Source: an uncultured Flavobacteriales bacterium
GTDB taxonomy: Bacteria; Bacteroidota; Bacteroidia; Flavobacteriales_G; Salibacteraceae
Direction of reading: 5' to 3'
Assembly: GCA_913062955.1 (NCBI GenBank)
Contig: CAJXZP010000012.1
Span: 1-64,000 of the forward strand
Length of the DNA stretch: 64,000 bases
The translations under genes and the position numbers were made by a program. Positions 19,398-29,190 of this stretch are shown piece after piece. The first letter of the stretch is position 1; each line of letters opens with the position of its first letter. Below the pieces are notes generated by a model, which worked only from the letters and a program-made list of their open reading frames with translations, had not been told where the DNA came from and did no database searches.

Positions 19398-20852
19398 ATG
19401 CTCAGTCAAAAACTCCATTTAAAATTACAGCAAAAGCTGTCACCGCAACAAATTCAACTTATGAAATTGTTGCAAGTGCCTACTGCGGCTATTGAACAGC
19501 GAATAAAGGAAGAGTTGGAAGAAAATCCAGCATTGGATGAAGGCCGCGAAGACGATCAAGAGGAACAAGAAGATGAATACAGTGATGTATACGATGAGGT
19601 AGATGAGGCCGAAAAAGAGTTTGACTTCTCTGACTATGTAGATGATGACGAAACTCCCTCTTATAAATTAAACACCTCCAACCATAGTGTAGACGATGAA
19701 GACAAAAGCACCCCTATTTCTGTTGGTGCGACCTTTACCGAACTATTAAATCTTCAATTCAACCTCCGTAATTTAGATGATACAGAACGTATCATGGGAG
19801 TAAACATCATTGGCAATTTAGATGAATCTGGGTATTTAAGACGGGATCTAGAAGCCATTGCGGATGATTTGGCTTTCACTCAAAATGTCATGGTGGAGGT
19901 AACCGATTTAGAACGCATTTTGGATATCGTTCAAGATTTAGATCCTGCAGGGGTAGGTGCCCGATCGTTACAAGAGTGTTTGCTTCTTCAGCTCCAGCGA
20001 AAACCACAAGACAACAATGCTGTTTTAGACGCGACTCGCATTTTAAATGACGAATTCGACACCTTCACCAAGAAGCATTATGCAAAGCTCTTAAACAGGC
20101 TAGAATTAGATGAAGAAGAACTAAAGGAGGCCATTGAGGAAATCACCAAATTAAACCCAAAACCTGGAAGTACAGGGAATTTAGGAGGAGCTGCAGCTAC
20201 AGTTGTGGTCGCTGACTTTCATATTGTCATAGATGATAGAGATATCAACATTACCCTAAACGGTCGTAATGCACCAGATTTAAAGGTAAGTCATCAATAT
20301 GCTGAAATGATATCTGACTATCAAAGCAAAAAAGGAAAGGAAACCAAAACGGAAAAGGATGCCATGATGTTTGTGAAACAAAAGCTCGATTCGGCCAAAT
20401 GGTTTATCGATGCCATTGTGCAGAGGCAACACACGTTATTAGGTACTATGCACGCCATTGTGGATTACCAAAAGGAATATTTCCTAACTGGGGACGAGAC
20501 GAACTTGAAGCCCATGATTTTGAAAAATATTGCGGATATTGTAGAAATGGATATTTCCACCATATCGCGGGTGGCGAATAGTAAATATGCCCAAACCCCA
20601 TACGGTACATTTCCATTAAAATACTATTTCTCCGAATCTCTAACTACACAAGATGGAGAAGAGGTATCTACCCGTGAGGTAAAAAACATTCTCACCCAAG
20701 TTATTGGTGAAGAAGACAAGAAAAAACCGTTAACCGATGAGAGGTTAATGGCTATTTTAAAAGGAAAGGGATATAATATTGCGAGAAGAACCGTAGCCAA
20801 ATACCGAGAACAATTGAATATTCCTGTCGCTAGATTACGTAAAGAATTATAG
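19398..20852 (+). CDS. rpoN: RNA polymerase sigma-54 factor
   Basis: 484 residues. Sigma-54 recruits RNA polymerase to -24/-12 promoters that need AAA+ activators. Region I shows QKLHLKLQQKLSPQQIQL and LLQVPTAAIEQRIKEELEEN. A strongly acidic region II covers about 50-95 (EDDQEEQEDE...). The core-binding part includes IIGNLDESGYLRRDLEAIA and DLDPAGVGARSLQECLLLQL. A helix-turn-helix lies near 370-395 (NIADIVEMDISTISRVANSK), and the C-terminal RpoN box ARRTVAKYRE is intact near 460. All parts are full length. One base separates its stop from the next start (20854), so the membrane-protein gene is almost certainly cotranscribed. No sigma-54 activator gene is seen in the window. Confidence 0.96.
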   Translation: MLSQKLHLKLQQKLSPQQIQLMKLLQVPTAAIEQRIKEELEENPALDEGREDDQEEQEDEYSDVYDEVDEAEKEFDFSDYVDDDETPSYKLNTSNHSVDDEDKSTPISVGATFTELLNLQFNLRNLDDTERIMGVNIIGNLDESGYLRRDLEAIADDLAFTQNVMVEVTDLERILDIVQDLDPAGVGARSLQECLLLQLQRKPQDNNAVLDATRILNDEFDTFTKKHYAKLLNRLELDEEELKEAIEEITKLNPKPGSTGNLGGAAATVVVADFHIVIDDRDINITLNGRNAPDLKVSHQYAEMISDYQSKKGKETKTEKDAMMFVKQKLDSAKWFIDAIVQRQHTLLGTMHAIVDYQKEYFLTGDETNLKPMILKNIADIVEMDISTISRVANSKYAQTPYGTFPLKYYFSESLTTQDGEEVSTREVKNILTQVIGEEDKKKPLTDERLMAILKGKGYNIARRTVAKYREQLNIPVARLRKEL

Positions 20853-20853
20853 C

Positions 20854-21477
20854 ATGAGATACGCAAAAATTATTTCCTATCTCACCCATCCTATTTTTAC
20901 AAGCACTTTACTGTTAGCCTACGTCCTTTTTCAAAAAGAGAGTTATGTTTATTACAGCATCACACCAGCAGGACGGATCATGTTTCTAATCCTTTCCATC
21001 CTATTAACTATTGGAGCACCGGTATCTTCCATTGCCTATTTGGTGTATAAAAAACAAGTGGAGAATTATTACTTATACCATCGCAAGGAACGTATTATTC
21101 CGATGGCGATCACGGTCGCTTATACTTTTGGGTTATTTTATATTCTGCAACGATTTAACCTTCCACGGCCGGTAATGGCCACCATGGGAGTTGCCGTAAT
21201 AGGTGTTGCGAGTACTTTAATAATTACTTTGTTTTGGAAAATTAGTGCCCATATGATGGGCATAGCTGGAATAACCGGAGTGGTGTTAGCCTTATCACAG
21301 TTGCTCGTTCCCGCACCATTGGTTCTTATTCTCCTACTTTTTATACTTACTGGAATGGTAGGAACCGCACGCCTAATACAAAATTCGCACAACCTCCGTC
21401 AAATACTTGTGGGTTGGGTTTTGGGATTTAGTATTTCGTATGTTTCCATGTTTTATTTGGTCGACTTAACGATTTAA
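20854..21477 (+). CDS. Multi-pass membrane protein, distantly PAP2-like
   Basis: 207 residues with about six to seven hydrophobic segments (for example IMFLILSILLTIGAPVSSIA, VMATMGVAVIGVASTLIITL, LVLILLLFILTGMVGTA). KISAHMMGIAG (about 129-139) and RLIQNSHNLRQILVGW (about 172-187) sit where PAP2-family phosphatases carry their His motifs, but the classical PSGH is not present. I therefore call it PAP2-like only; activity on lipid phosphates is not shown. The start is one base past the rpoN stop, so the two are translationally close and probably one operon. Its TAA stop overlaps the stop of the opposing beta-barrel gene in the tetramer at 21474-21477. Confidence 0.65.
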   Translation: MRYAKIISYLTHPIFTSTLLLAYVLFQKESYVYYSITPAGRIMFLILSILLTIGAPVSSIAYLVYKKQVENYYLYHRKERIIPMAITVAYTFGLFYILQRFNLPRPVMATMGVAVIGVASTLIITLFWKISAHMMGIAGITGVVLALSQLLVPAPLVLILLLFILTGMVGTARLIQNSHNLRQILVGWVLGFSISYVSMFYLVDLTI

Positions 21478-22154
21478 AAAGGAACCAAGGAAATAGCGAT
21501 GGACACTTGTTTCATTTCAGGACCTCTTCCAGGAACAAAAAACTCTGTAAGGGAAAAGAATGTCGTAAAATTCACCTTCCCATAACCCGCTCTAGCTACC
21601 AGTCCAAATCGTACCGTATTCATATCCGGGAAATAGTACGTTTTGTATTTGACATTATTTTTATCCACCAATTTATCGTGGGTATCAAATAAGTACCCCA
21701 ATTTAGCCCCTACCGAAAATTTCCATCGGTATCCTAAATCATCCAATTTTGATCTATATCTAAACTCCACAGGAACCTCCACCCATGAGGTACTTACTTT
21801 GTTATGTTCATAGGCTTTATCCGTACGTAACCAATTTGAATACAACGAAGATGCATTTGTATCTCTTCTAATTTGACTATCCGAATAATAACTTTGTGTA
21901 CTAAAGCCAATTCCTATGGCTCCACTAAATCCACTTTGTCCAAAAAGTTTATCATAAAACAACTGAATATTCAGTCCATTGTTATACCACTCATAGTTTG
22001 TGAAATTTGGACGACTCGTAAAAGTTTCATATCCAAAATCAATCAACATATGATCTTGATGTTTATTTCTTGCTTCCTTTTTTTCACCTTCCTGCGCTAG
22101 GGCAGTAGATAAGGACATAACAAACACAGCAAATACAACAAAAACTTGTTTCAT
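21474..22154 (-). CDS. Outer-membrane beta-barrel protein (PorT-like family)
   Basis: 226 residues. Signal peptide VFAVFVMSLSTALA|Q (about 1-20). The rest alternates polar and hydrophobic residues in strands typical of small Bacteroidota barrels (WVEVPVEFRYRSKL, YRWKFSVGAKLGYLFDTHDK, MNTVRFGLVARAGYGKVNF) and ends in Phe. The pattern fits the outer-membrane beta-barrel family that includes PorT. It should not be named porT without a comparison, because many paralogues look alike. It is convergent with the membrane-protein gene. The intergenic DNA upstream (22155-22427) separates it from a divergent T9SS cargo gene. Confidence 0.7.
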   Translation of the reverse strand: MKQVFVVFAVFVMSLSTALAQEGEKKEARNKHQDHMLIDFGYETFTSRPNFTNYEWYNNGLNIQLFYDKLFGQSGFSGAIGIGFSTQSYYSDSQIRRDTNASSLYSNWLRTDKAYEHNKVSTSWVEVPVEFRYRSKLDDLGYRWKFSVGAKLGYLFDTHDKLVDKNNVKYKTYYFPDMNTVRFGLVARAGYGKVNFTTFFSLTEFFVPGRGPEMKQVSIAISLVPF

Positions 22155-22427
22155 GATTAGAATTTAAGTGGGCAAAAGTACCCATTTCAACTTAGCACAG
22201 CAAGTCTAAACAATTAATTGAAACCGATCACGTCACTAATTATCACTCTCATTTATCCTTAACTTCTTTTATAGAATTTTAAGTAATTGTGCTTAAAAAT
22301 TCATGACTAGAATTCCCTTATCAGACAACTTCCCTTCGATCATGTACGTCTAGAACTGAAAGGGCCAAAAAATATTTCAACTTTCGAAAACTAAACCTTA
22401 ATTTGCCCTCCAGAAAAATCATATCAT

Positions 22428-24659
22428 ATGAGAAAAATCTTTCTTTCGGTCGTTTTATCAACCCTTTCATTTCTAGGCATTTCACAAACGGAGACCTTCA
22501 AATACGCTCATTCTAACGAAACAAAAGTGACTCAAAATCAAATTCCGTTAACAGATCCTTGGGCCGGAGGTTTAAATAACCCCCAATTCAATAAAATGGA
22601 TGTGAATTTAGACGGGAAAATGGATATTGTCATCTTTGACCGTGACGGTCAAACCATTAAAGTATTTCTAAAAGATTCGGTTATTGGTTCGGAAAACTAC
22701 TATTACAGTCATGAATCCGGAAAATATTTCCCAAATGATGTAAATGATTACCTGTTATTGAGAGATTATAACAATGATGGCAAACAAGACATTTTCACTA
22801 ACAACACCCCCTATTTCAACCATGGAAATGGGATGAAGGTGTACAAAAACGTAAGTGACACCATTTTAAAATTCGAACTCATTACAGCTATGTTACCCGC
22901 CATGTATGGGTCTAACCTAAGTACGGTGTACAGCTTAGCCTTCGATTACCCTTCCATTGACGATATAGATGGTGATGGAGATCTAGATATCGTAGCTGCA
23001 GCAAGTTTCTTTCTTAGCTTTCAATATTACGAAAACGTTTCATCCACTCATGATTCATTAGAATTCGTTTATCGAGAGGCGTGTTGGGGACAGTTTTTTC
23101 AAAGCACAGACGATTCTGTTCATTTAAATAGTACATGTAAAGGAGGTCACTCTAGCGGAAGTCCAAATAGGCACACTGGATCATCCATTACTACCTTGGA
23201 TCTAAATGGAGATGGGATAAAGGAAGCTTTATTGGGTGATCCTGATCGTCAAAATATGATTATGGTCACAAATGGAGGCACTCCTACTGCCGCACATATG
23301 AATAACGTAAACTACCAATATCCAGGACCTACCAGTAATTCCATTAACCTAAGTAGTTTTAATATTGCTTTTCATTTAGATGTAAATGAAGACTCCCGAA
23401 GAGATCTAATTATTGCGCCAAACCAATATCAAGGTAGTTCAGACACGGGTGCTGTATGGTATTACAAGAACTTTGGTGCGGACGACAATCCAAACTTTCA
23501 GTTAATAAGTACAGGTTTCTTAGGTGAGAACCAAATTGATGTGGGAACTAGAGCGCTTCCAACTTTTGGTGACATTTCAGGTGATAGTATCCCTGATTTA
23601 CTCATTGGAAACACGGGTTATTTTCAAAGTTATGACCCCGCCATTTTTCAAACTTCCTATAAATCTCAAATCAGTTACTACAAGAATGTTGGAACCAAAA
23701 ATTTCCCCGAATTTGCACTACAAACTATTGATCTTTTAAATCAAGATACTACTGAAATAGTACGCGTATCTCCGACACTTGGAGATATAGATGGAGATGG
23801 AGATATGGATCTGCTCTTTGGTGAGACAAATGGAAATATTCATTATTACAAAAACATAGCCTCCATTGGTGATGAGGCCATTTTCGTATTCCAAACCGAC
23901 CACTTTATGGGGCAAAATTTCGGTCCTAATTGCAGTCCTTTATTGTACGATATTGATAAAGATAATAAGCTTGATTTATTGGTAGGTCAAAAAAATGGCC
24001 ATGTAAAATTGTATATGAATCAAGGCACGGTTTCAAACCCAATTTTCACCGCTACTATTACCGATACCCTAGGTGGTGTTTACCATTACAAACCCGGATT
24101 TGATAATAGTATGGTGCCCAGTATTGGTGATTTAAAAGGGGATTCAAATACCATATTTATGGTAGGGAATGCGGATGGTTTACTTTTATTTTATGAAGGA
24201 ATTGACGCAGATTATTTAGGCGCATACACCGAAGTAGATCGTATAAAAGTATCTAACAATCCAATTGCTCCAGCGGTAGTTAACATTAATCACAGTGATA
24301 GTTTAGAGCTCTTTGTAGGAGAACAACAAGGCGGCATATTGGCCTTTCAAATGGACTCTAATATGTTTGTTCCAGACGACACCACTAGCATTTTCAAGCT
24401 CCAAATGAATACCAAGTCTTTACAAATTTATCCCAATCCTTCGGATGGAAATTTCACGTTTAGAATGAACTCAGATTTGGGTCTGGGAACTATTAATATT
24501 TATGATCTGACAGGTAAAAACGTGTATAAAACATCCGTTTCCGTATCTAGCAAAAACCAAGAATTTCAAGTTAGTCCAACTGGAATATTACCCGGAATTT
24601 ACTTAGTAACGGTATCCATGAAGGATACTATTTACAGACGAAAAATAATTATTCAATAA
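22428..24659 (+). CDS. T9SS cargo protein with FG-GAP/VCBS repeats
   Basis: 743 residues. Signal peptide at about 1-20 (IFLSVVLSTLSFLGIS|Q). At least eight repeats carry the calcium-loop motif DxNxDGxxD and its variants: DVNLDGKMDIVIFD, DYNNDGKQDIFTN, DIDGDGDLDIVAA, DLNGDGIKEALLGD, DVNEDSRRDLIIA, DISGDSIPDLLIG, DIDGDGDMDLLFGE and DIDKDNKLDLLVGQ. Together they are likely to fold as an integrin-alpha-like beta-propeller. The type A sorting domain begins near 665 (LQIYPNPSDGNFTF, INIYDLTGKNVY, PGIYLVTV). Probably exported and attached to the surface. Substrate or partner unknown. The lipid-kinase gene starts 51 bases downstream without a visible terminator between. Confidence 0.88.
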   Translation: MRKIFLSVVLSTLSFLGISQTETFKYAHSNETKVTQNQIPLTDPWAGGLNNPQFNKMDVNLDGKMDIVIFDRDGQTIKVFLKDSVIGSENYYYSHESGKYFPNDVNDYLLLRDYNNDGKQDIFTNNTPYFNHGNGMKVYKNVSDTILKFELITAMLPAMYGSNLSTVYSLAFDYPSIDDIDGDGDLDIVAAASFFLSFQYYENVSSTHDSLEFVYREACWGQFFQSTDDSVHLNSTCKGGHSSGSPNRHTGSSITTLDLNGDGIKEALLGDPDRQNMIMVTNGGTPTAAHMNNVNYQYPGPTSNSINLSSFNIAFHLDVNEDSRRDLIIAPNQYQGSSDTGAVWYYKNFGADDNPNFQLISTGFLGENQIDVGTRALPTFGDISGDSIPDLLIGNTGYFQSYDPAIFQTSYKSQISYYKNVGTKNFPEFALQTIDLLNQDTTEIVRVSPTLGDIDGDGDMDLLFGETNGNIHYYKNIASIGDEAIFVFQTDHFMGQNFGPNCSPLLYDIDKDNKLDLLVGQKNGHVKLYMNQGTVSNPIFTATITDTLGGVYHYKPGFDNSMVPSIGDLKGDSNTIFMVGNADGLLLFYEGIDADYLGAYTEVDRIKVSNNPIAPAVVNINHSDSLELFVGEQQGGILAFQMDSNMFVPDDTTSIFKLQMNTKSLQIYPNPSDGNFTFRMNSDLGLGTINIYDLTGKNVYKTSVSVSSKNQEFQVSPTGILPGIYLVTVSMKDTIYRRKIIIQ

Positions 24660-24710
24660 ATGTAAAAGTTTTACTTCTTGTATTCACCAAATTAATTTCT
24701 TTGTGCTTAC

Positions 24711-25631
24711 ATGAAAAATCAGTGGTATTTTATTATTAATCCGCATTCAGGAAAGGGAGAAGGTTTCCAATTATGGAAAACACTTCTTCCTATTTTAAAA
24801 GCGTCAGATGTATTATTTTCCTTTGGATTTTCAGAATACCATACCCACACCATAGAATTGGTTGAGACGCAATATCAAAAGGGTATTCGTCAATTTATTG
24901 GTTTAGGAGGTGATGGAACTATTAATGAAATAGTGAATGGGATATTTCGATCCCAACAATTTTCATTAAGTACCCCATGTACTCTAGGACTATTCCCTAT
25001 AGGTACCGGCAATGATTGGATAAAAAACCATCAGGCGTTAACCCTTGAAAATTGTATTGAAAGGCTTTCCACACCCCACAGAGCCTTTCATGATGTCGGT
25101 CTTGTCTCACTCCCCAATGGTCATACGCCTCATTATTTTATTAATGTGGCTGGCGGAGGTTTGGATGGACATGTAGCGCAAGAAATAGAAAACTTGGTTC
25201 AAAACGGAAAACGAAATTCCTTTTCCTATCTAAAAGGAACCCTCCTAGCATTGTTCAAATACCATGCCCCAATGGGTACAATCACCATTGATAATCAAGA
25301 GCAGTTTAAGGGGGAAATACTACTCACGGCAGCTTCTATTGGTAAGTACTTTGGCAGTGGTATGCTCATAAGTCCCAAAGCTCTATTTGACAATGGCATC
25401 CTTGATATTACCCTAGTGAAGGATGATTCGAATTGGATCATTCTCCCTCATTTAGGAAAACTTTTTAATGGCAAAATTGAAGCTGCACCTTTTGTAGAAA
25501 AGTTTCATTCCAAATCCGTAACGGTCACTTCCAATTCAAAAATGCCAGTACAAGCAGATGGTGAAAACTTGGGATTACACTATACTTTTACCTTCTCTGT
25601 TTTAAAACATGCCATATTTGTTTTACAGTAA
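24711..25631 (+). CDS. Diacylglycerol-kinase-family lipid kinase (YegS/DgkB-like)
   Basis: 306 residues. The DAGK catalytic domain is visible: FIINPHSGKGEG at the start, GLGGDGTINEIVNGI near 64-78 with the nucleotide-binding GGDGT, and LGLFPIGTGNDWIKNH near 95-110. The C-terminal beta-sandwich has VAGGGLDGHVA and ends with PVQADGENLG. The family phosphorylates lipids such as diacylglycerol on the inner face of the membrane, in phospholipid recycling. The exact lipid cannot be read from sequence. No signal peptide or membrane segment is present. It sits 51 bases after a T9SS cargo gene and 51 before the ABC-F gene. Confidence 0.88.
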   Translation: MKNQWYFIINPHSGKGEGFQLWKTLLPILKASDVLFSFGFSEYHTHTIELVETQYQKGIRQFIGLGGDGTINEIVNGIFRSQQFSLSTPCTLGLFPIGTGNDWIKNHQALTLENCIERLSTPHRAFHDVGLVSLPNGHTPHYFINVAGGGLDGHVAQEIENLVQNGKRNSFSYLKGTLLALFKYHAPMGTITIDNQEQFKGEILLTAASIGKYFGSGMLISPKALFDNGILDITLVKDDSNWIILPHLGKLFNGKIEAAPFVEKFHSKSVTVTSNSKMPVQADGENLGLHYTFTFSVLKHAIFVLQ

Positions 25632-25652
25632 CCACGATCGGCTAACTAATTG

Positions 25653-25660
25653 TAATTTTG
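25653..25660 (+). promoter_or_regulatory. Candidate Bacteroidota -7 box for the ABC-F gene
   Basis: TAATTTTG matches TAnnTTTG exactly, followed by CGG, 22 bases before the ATG at 25683. No clear TTTG -33 box is present at the usual spacing. Confidence 0.4.
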
Positions 25661-25682
25661 CGGCCTTAAATTCTCCAAGAAC

Positions 25683-27539
25683 ATGAACTATCTATCCATT
25701 GAAAATCTCTCAAAAATGTATGGTGAAAAGGTGCTATTTAGCGATCTCACCTTTGGCCTGGATAAAGGAGATAAAGTAGGACTTATTGCTCGAAACGGTA
25801 GTGGTAAAACCACCCTCTTAAAAATTTTAGCAGGCCAAGAGGTACCCGATAGCGGTAGTGTTGTTTTCCGTAAAGACATCAAGGTAGGGCTTTTGATGCA
25901 GGACGTTGTATTTGAGTCTCATTTAACCGTACTCGATGCCGTTTTTTCATCCGATTCAGAGTTATTTAGAGTCGTGAAAAATTACGAATTAGCCGTTCTT
26001 GAAGAAGACCAGGATAAACTGACGGACCTTTATGATAGCATGGAACGTTTAAATGCTTGGAATTTAGAAAATCAAGTAAAAGAAATTTTAGGTAAATTAG
26101 GTCTAGACCGGCTTGATGCCAAGGTAGGAACCCTTTCAGGAGGTCAACAAAAAAGAATTGCACTTGCCAAGGAGTTAATTGAAAACCCGGATCTCATCAT
26201 ATTGGATGAGCCTACCAATCACCTGGATATTGAGATGATTTCCTGGTTAGAAGGCTATTTATCATCTAGTAATACTACCCTATTCATGGTCACCCATGAT
26301 CGTTACTTTTTGGATGCGGTTACCAACAAAATTTTGGAAATTGACAATGGTAATATGTTTTTTTACAAAGGCAATTACAGCTATTTTTTAGAGAAAAGAG
26401 CGGAACGTCACGTAAATATTATTTCTCAAAAACAAAAAGCAGAAGGGCTATTAAAGAAGGAATTGGAGTGGTTTAGAAGACAACCCAAAGCAAGAACCAC
26501 GAAGTCGAAGGCAAGAATTGACGGAATTGATGATATCAAAAAAGCCGCCTCGGTGGTCACCAAAATTGAGAAAGCCCAAATCACCACTCAAATGGAACGA
26601 TTGGGGAGTAAGATTTTGGAATTTCATAATGCCTCAAAAACTTACGGAGACAAAGTTCTTTTTGAAAACTTCAACTACAAATTTGGAAGAAACGATTTTG
26701 TGGGATTAGTAGGCAGAAATGGTAGTGGAAAATCCACATTAATCAATATGATGTTGGGTAATTTACAACCAGATACGGGTAAAGTAGTGGTAGGTGAAAC
26801 CGTTAAATTTTCACTCTATTCGCAAGATGGACTTCAAGGAGGCATGGATCAACGTGTTATTGAGGTGGTCAAAAAAGTAGCCGAAGTATTTCCTTTGAAA
26901 GGAGGTAAAAGTATTACTGCCGCTCAAATGTTAGAGCGGTTTTTATTTCCTAGAGACACCCATTTTTTACGTGTGGATCAATTAAGTGGAGGCGAACGGA
27001 AACGACTTCACCTCGTTCAAGTATTAATGAGAAATCCGAACTTCTTAATCTTGGATGAACCGACCAATGATTTAGATATTTTAACCATTAATGTATTGGA
27101 AGAATTCCTTCTATCCTTTCCAGGTTGTTTGGTTATTGCGAGTCATGATCGTTTTTTCTTAGATAGAATTGTTAAACATGTGTTTTCTTTAGATTACGCA
27201 AAGGAAATCAAAGACTTCCCTGGGAATTACACCCAGTATGAGGAGTGGAAAGCGATTCAAAAGCAGGAAGAAAAGAAAGCTAAGGTAAAAGAGGACCAGG
27301 AAAAGACTAAAACGGATAAAAAGAAAACAAAACTATCCTTTAATGAACAACGGGAGTTTAACCAAATAGAAAAGGAAATGCCTGAGTTGGAGGAACAAAA
27401 AGTCAAACTTTCGGAAGAACTAACTTTAGCCAGTGATAACCACGAAAAGGTTATTGAAATTTCGGCCCAATTGACCGAAATTGTAGATAAGCTTGACGAA
27501 ATGGAATTACGGTGGCTAGAACTTTCTGAATACGTTTAA
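25683..27539 (+). CDS. uup: ABC-F ATPase, Uup-like
   Basis: 618 residues with two ATPase domains and no membrane segments, so an ABC-F protein acting on ribosomes or nucleic acid rather than a transporter. Domain 1: Walker A ARNGSGKTT (36-44), LSGGQQKRIALAKEL, Walker B LIILDEPTNHLDIE. An ABC-F linker follows (FRRQPKARTTKSKARID). Domain 2: GRNGSGKSTL, LSGGERKRLHLVQVLM, LILDEPTNDLDILT. The last 100 residues are a highly charged coiled coil (QEEKKAKVKEDQEKTKTDKK...), the C-terminal domain typical of Uup, and the main reason for choosing this name over EttA or YbiT. The first Walker A starts with Ala instead of Gly. Confidence 0.85.
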   Translation: MNYLSIENLSKMYGEKVLFSDLTFGLDKGDKVGLIARNGSGKTTLLKILAGQEVPDSGSVVFRKDIKVGLLMQDVVFESHLTVLDAVFSSDSELFRVVKNYELAVLEEDQDKLTDLYDSMERLNAWNLENQVKEILGKLGLDRLDAKVGTLSGGQQKRIALAKELIENPDLIILDEPTNHLDIEMISWLEGYLSSSNTTLFMVTHDRYFLDAVTNKILEIDNGNMFFYKGNYSYFLEKRAERHVNIISQKQKAEGLLKKELEWFRRQPKARTTKSKARIDGIDDIKKAASVVTKIEKAQITTQMERLGSKILEFHNASKTYGDKVLFENFNYKFGRNDFVGLVGRNGSGKSTLINMMLGNLQPDTGKVVVGETVKFSLYSQDGLQGGMDQRVIEVVKKVAEVFPLKGGKSITAAQMLERFLFPRDTHFLRVDQLSGGERKRLHLVQVLMRNPNFLILDEPTNDLDILTINVLEEFLLSFPGCLVIASHDRFFLDRIVKHVFSLDYAKEIKDFPGNYTQYEEWKAIQKQEEKKAKVKEDQEKTKTDKKKTKLSFNEQREFNQIEKEMPELEEQKVKLSEELTLASDNHEKVIEISAQLTEIVDKLDEMELRWLELSEYV

Positions 27540-27566
27540 GCGTAATACTTAGAGGAGAAGAACGAT

Positions 27567-29036
27567 TTAACGATCAAGTTTAGTTTCTTCTTTAGAGAAC
27601 TGAATATACTGATTTAAAAAAGCATCGGACTTCCCGTCCTTATTGACTCCACCTTGAGTAGGCTCCTCAAATTGGCCATCCTTCAAATCAAGAGTCATCC
27701 AAAATGATTGGTATGGAACCTGATGAAAACCGGACCCAATTTTATTTAACATCGGACGTCTAAGTAGCATATTTCCATTTTCTTCTCCTCTAAAAACCAG
27801 GACGTTTTTACGGGGATGAAAATCCGGAGAAAATAAATCGTTCAATTCTTTAGAATAAACATCTACTCTTTGATATACTGGAATCCATGTATTCCAATTA
27901 AGTCCATTATCTTCATGAATACTTAAGGCAACGAAATCGCTAGAATACATAATTCCAGCCTTCGATTTATTTAAACCTTCACCAGAAATAATAACCAAGG
28001 TGTTCCCTCGGGGTAAAGTCCGAACGCCAACAATCTTATGCTTGAAATTTATTTTCAATTCTTCGGGTGAAAAATCTTCGACATGTTCCATTTGAGTTTT
28101 CTCAAAACCAGCAAAGATGATTTTTTGAATATGCGTTACCTTCTCCTTATCCACATTGTATTTCACTATATTTAATCCCTCAATAGGTTCATCAAGATTC
28201 TCTTTTCTAAAAGGATAACCTACAATAGTAAAATTTCCATCTACCATATTTCCAAAATCACATTCGCTAAAAAACAGTCCCTTCTTCGAGATAATGGTTT
28301 TTTTACCCTCCAAATCATTATCCTTGAGCCTAACCACGCTAGTGACCCAACTATTTGGGTCATTAAAATTGACTTGTTCATTAACCACAATAACCCCCCC
28401 TTCAAATCGATCCAAATAGGTTTCAAAAAGCACCGATTTCCCTTCCAAAATATTATTGGATCGGAAAGAAAATTTACTATCCTGCAATACCTTTCCATTC
28501 GGTGCTACTACCAATAAATGCCCTTCTAGCTTATTCGATTCTTTTACCGATTTAATAAATGACAATCCAATTCTATCCATTGTGGTAGCAACAGTAAAGG
28601 AAACTTGGTGAATCGACTCTAGTGGTTTTAATGTTACCTCATAAAACAATTGCCCTTTTACCTTAGACTCATCACCTTCCCCCACATTACTCCAATAGAA
28701 CGAATAGCCCTTTGCACTTTTTAATTTCCCCAATACAACCAATCCTCCATCGGTCATTAATACACCTGAAATCTCAATTCTTCTACCATCTTCATTAAAT
28801 AAACTAATTTTTTCAGAGACCAAATACCGTTTTGCTTCTTGAGAATAAACCCCTAGATCCAAATCTCCATTTTGAATATCCCCGACATAAACGAGTCCCT
28901 CATTCGTTCCCAATACGGAAGAATTTAAAACCACTTCAGAGCTTAGGGTACTACTGGAAACCACCTCCAATCTTTGGCCAAACCCCGTTAATACAGAAAT
29001 CATAAATACACCTAGAAACATCCAATTCTTCATCAT
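27567..29036 (-). CDS. Secreted protein of unknown function
   Basis: 489 residues. Signal peptide at about 1-20 (MFLGVFMISVLTGFG|Q). The remainder is beta-rich with repeating short strands (GLVVLGKLKSAKGYSFYW, GGVIVVNEQVNF, NTLVIISGEGLN, NVLVFRGEENGNMLL), which could form a propeller, but I recognise no named domain and no T9SS sorting domain at the C-terminus (ends KEETKLDR). It is convergent with uup (27 bases apart) and divergent from the Crp-like regulator at 29191 with about 150 bases between. Possibly a periplasmic or extracellular protein; no function is proposed. Confidence 0.7.
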   Translation of the reverse strand: MMKNWMFLGVFMISVLTGFGQRLEVVSSSTLSSEVVLNSSVLGTNEGLVYVGDIQNGDLDLGVYSQEAKRYLVSEKISLFNEDGRRIEISGVLMTDGGLVVLGKLKSAKGYSFYWSNVGEGDESKVKGQLFYEVTLKPLESIHQVSFTVATTMDRIGLSFIKSVKESNKLEGHLLVVAPNGKVLQDSKFSFRSNNILEGKSVLFETYLDRFEGGVIVVNEQVNFNDPNSWVTSVVRLKDNDLEGKKTIISKKGLFFSECDFGNMVDGNFTIVGYPFRKENLDEPIEGLNIVKYNVDKEKVTHIQKIIFAGFEKTQMEHVEDFSPEELKINFKHKIVGVRTLPRGNTLVIISGEGLNKSKAGIMYSSDFVALSIHEDNGLNWNTWIPVYQRVDVYSKELNDLFSPDFHPRKNVLVFRGEENGNMLLRRPMLNKIGSGFHQVPYQSFWMTLDLKDGQFEEPTQGGVNKDGKSDAFLNQYIQFSKEETKLDR

Positions 29037-29190
29037 TCAGTTTTATTTTACTTGAGTATTAGTCACAAAGCAAACCATTTTTTTAAACTATCCTTCATAA
29101 ATTCAAGGTATTTTGAATTCCCTAACAAATAGCCGTTACCCGTTGTTATGACTTACCTTACCCAAAATTCTTTTTCACTAAATCTTAAAA

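Noticed and set aside
25791-25817. Walker A with Ala in place of the first Gly (ARNGSGKT) as a sign of an inactive ATPase site
   Set aside because: The GSGKT core and Walker B are intact; this single change is not enough to claim loss of function.
25683-27539. ABC transporter ATPase
   Set aside because: Two fused ATPase domains without membrane partners, an ABC-F linker and a charged C-terminal coiled coil indicate an Uup-type ABC-F protein.
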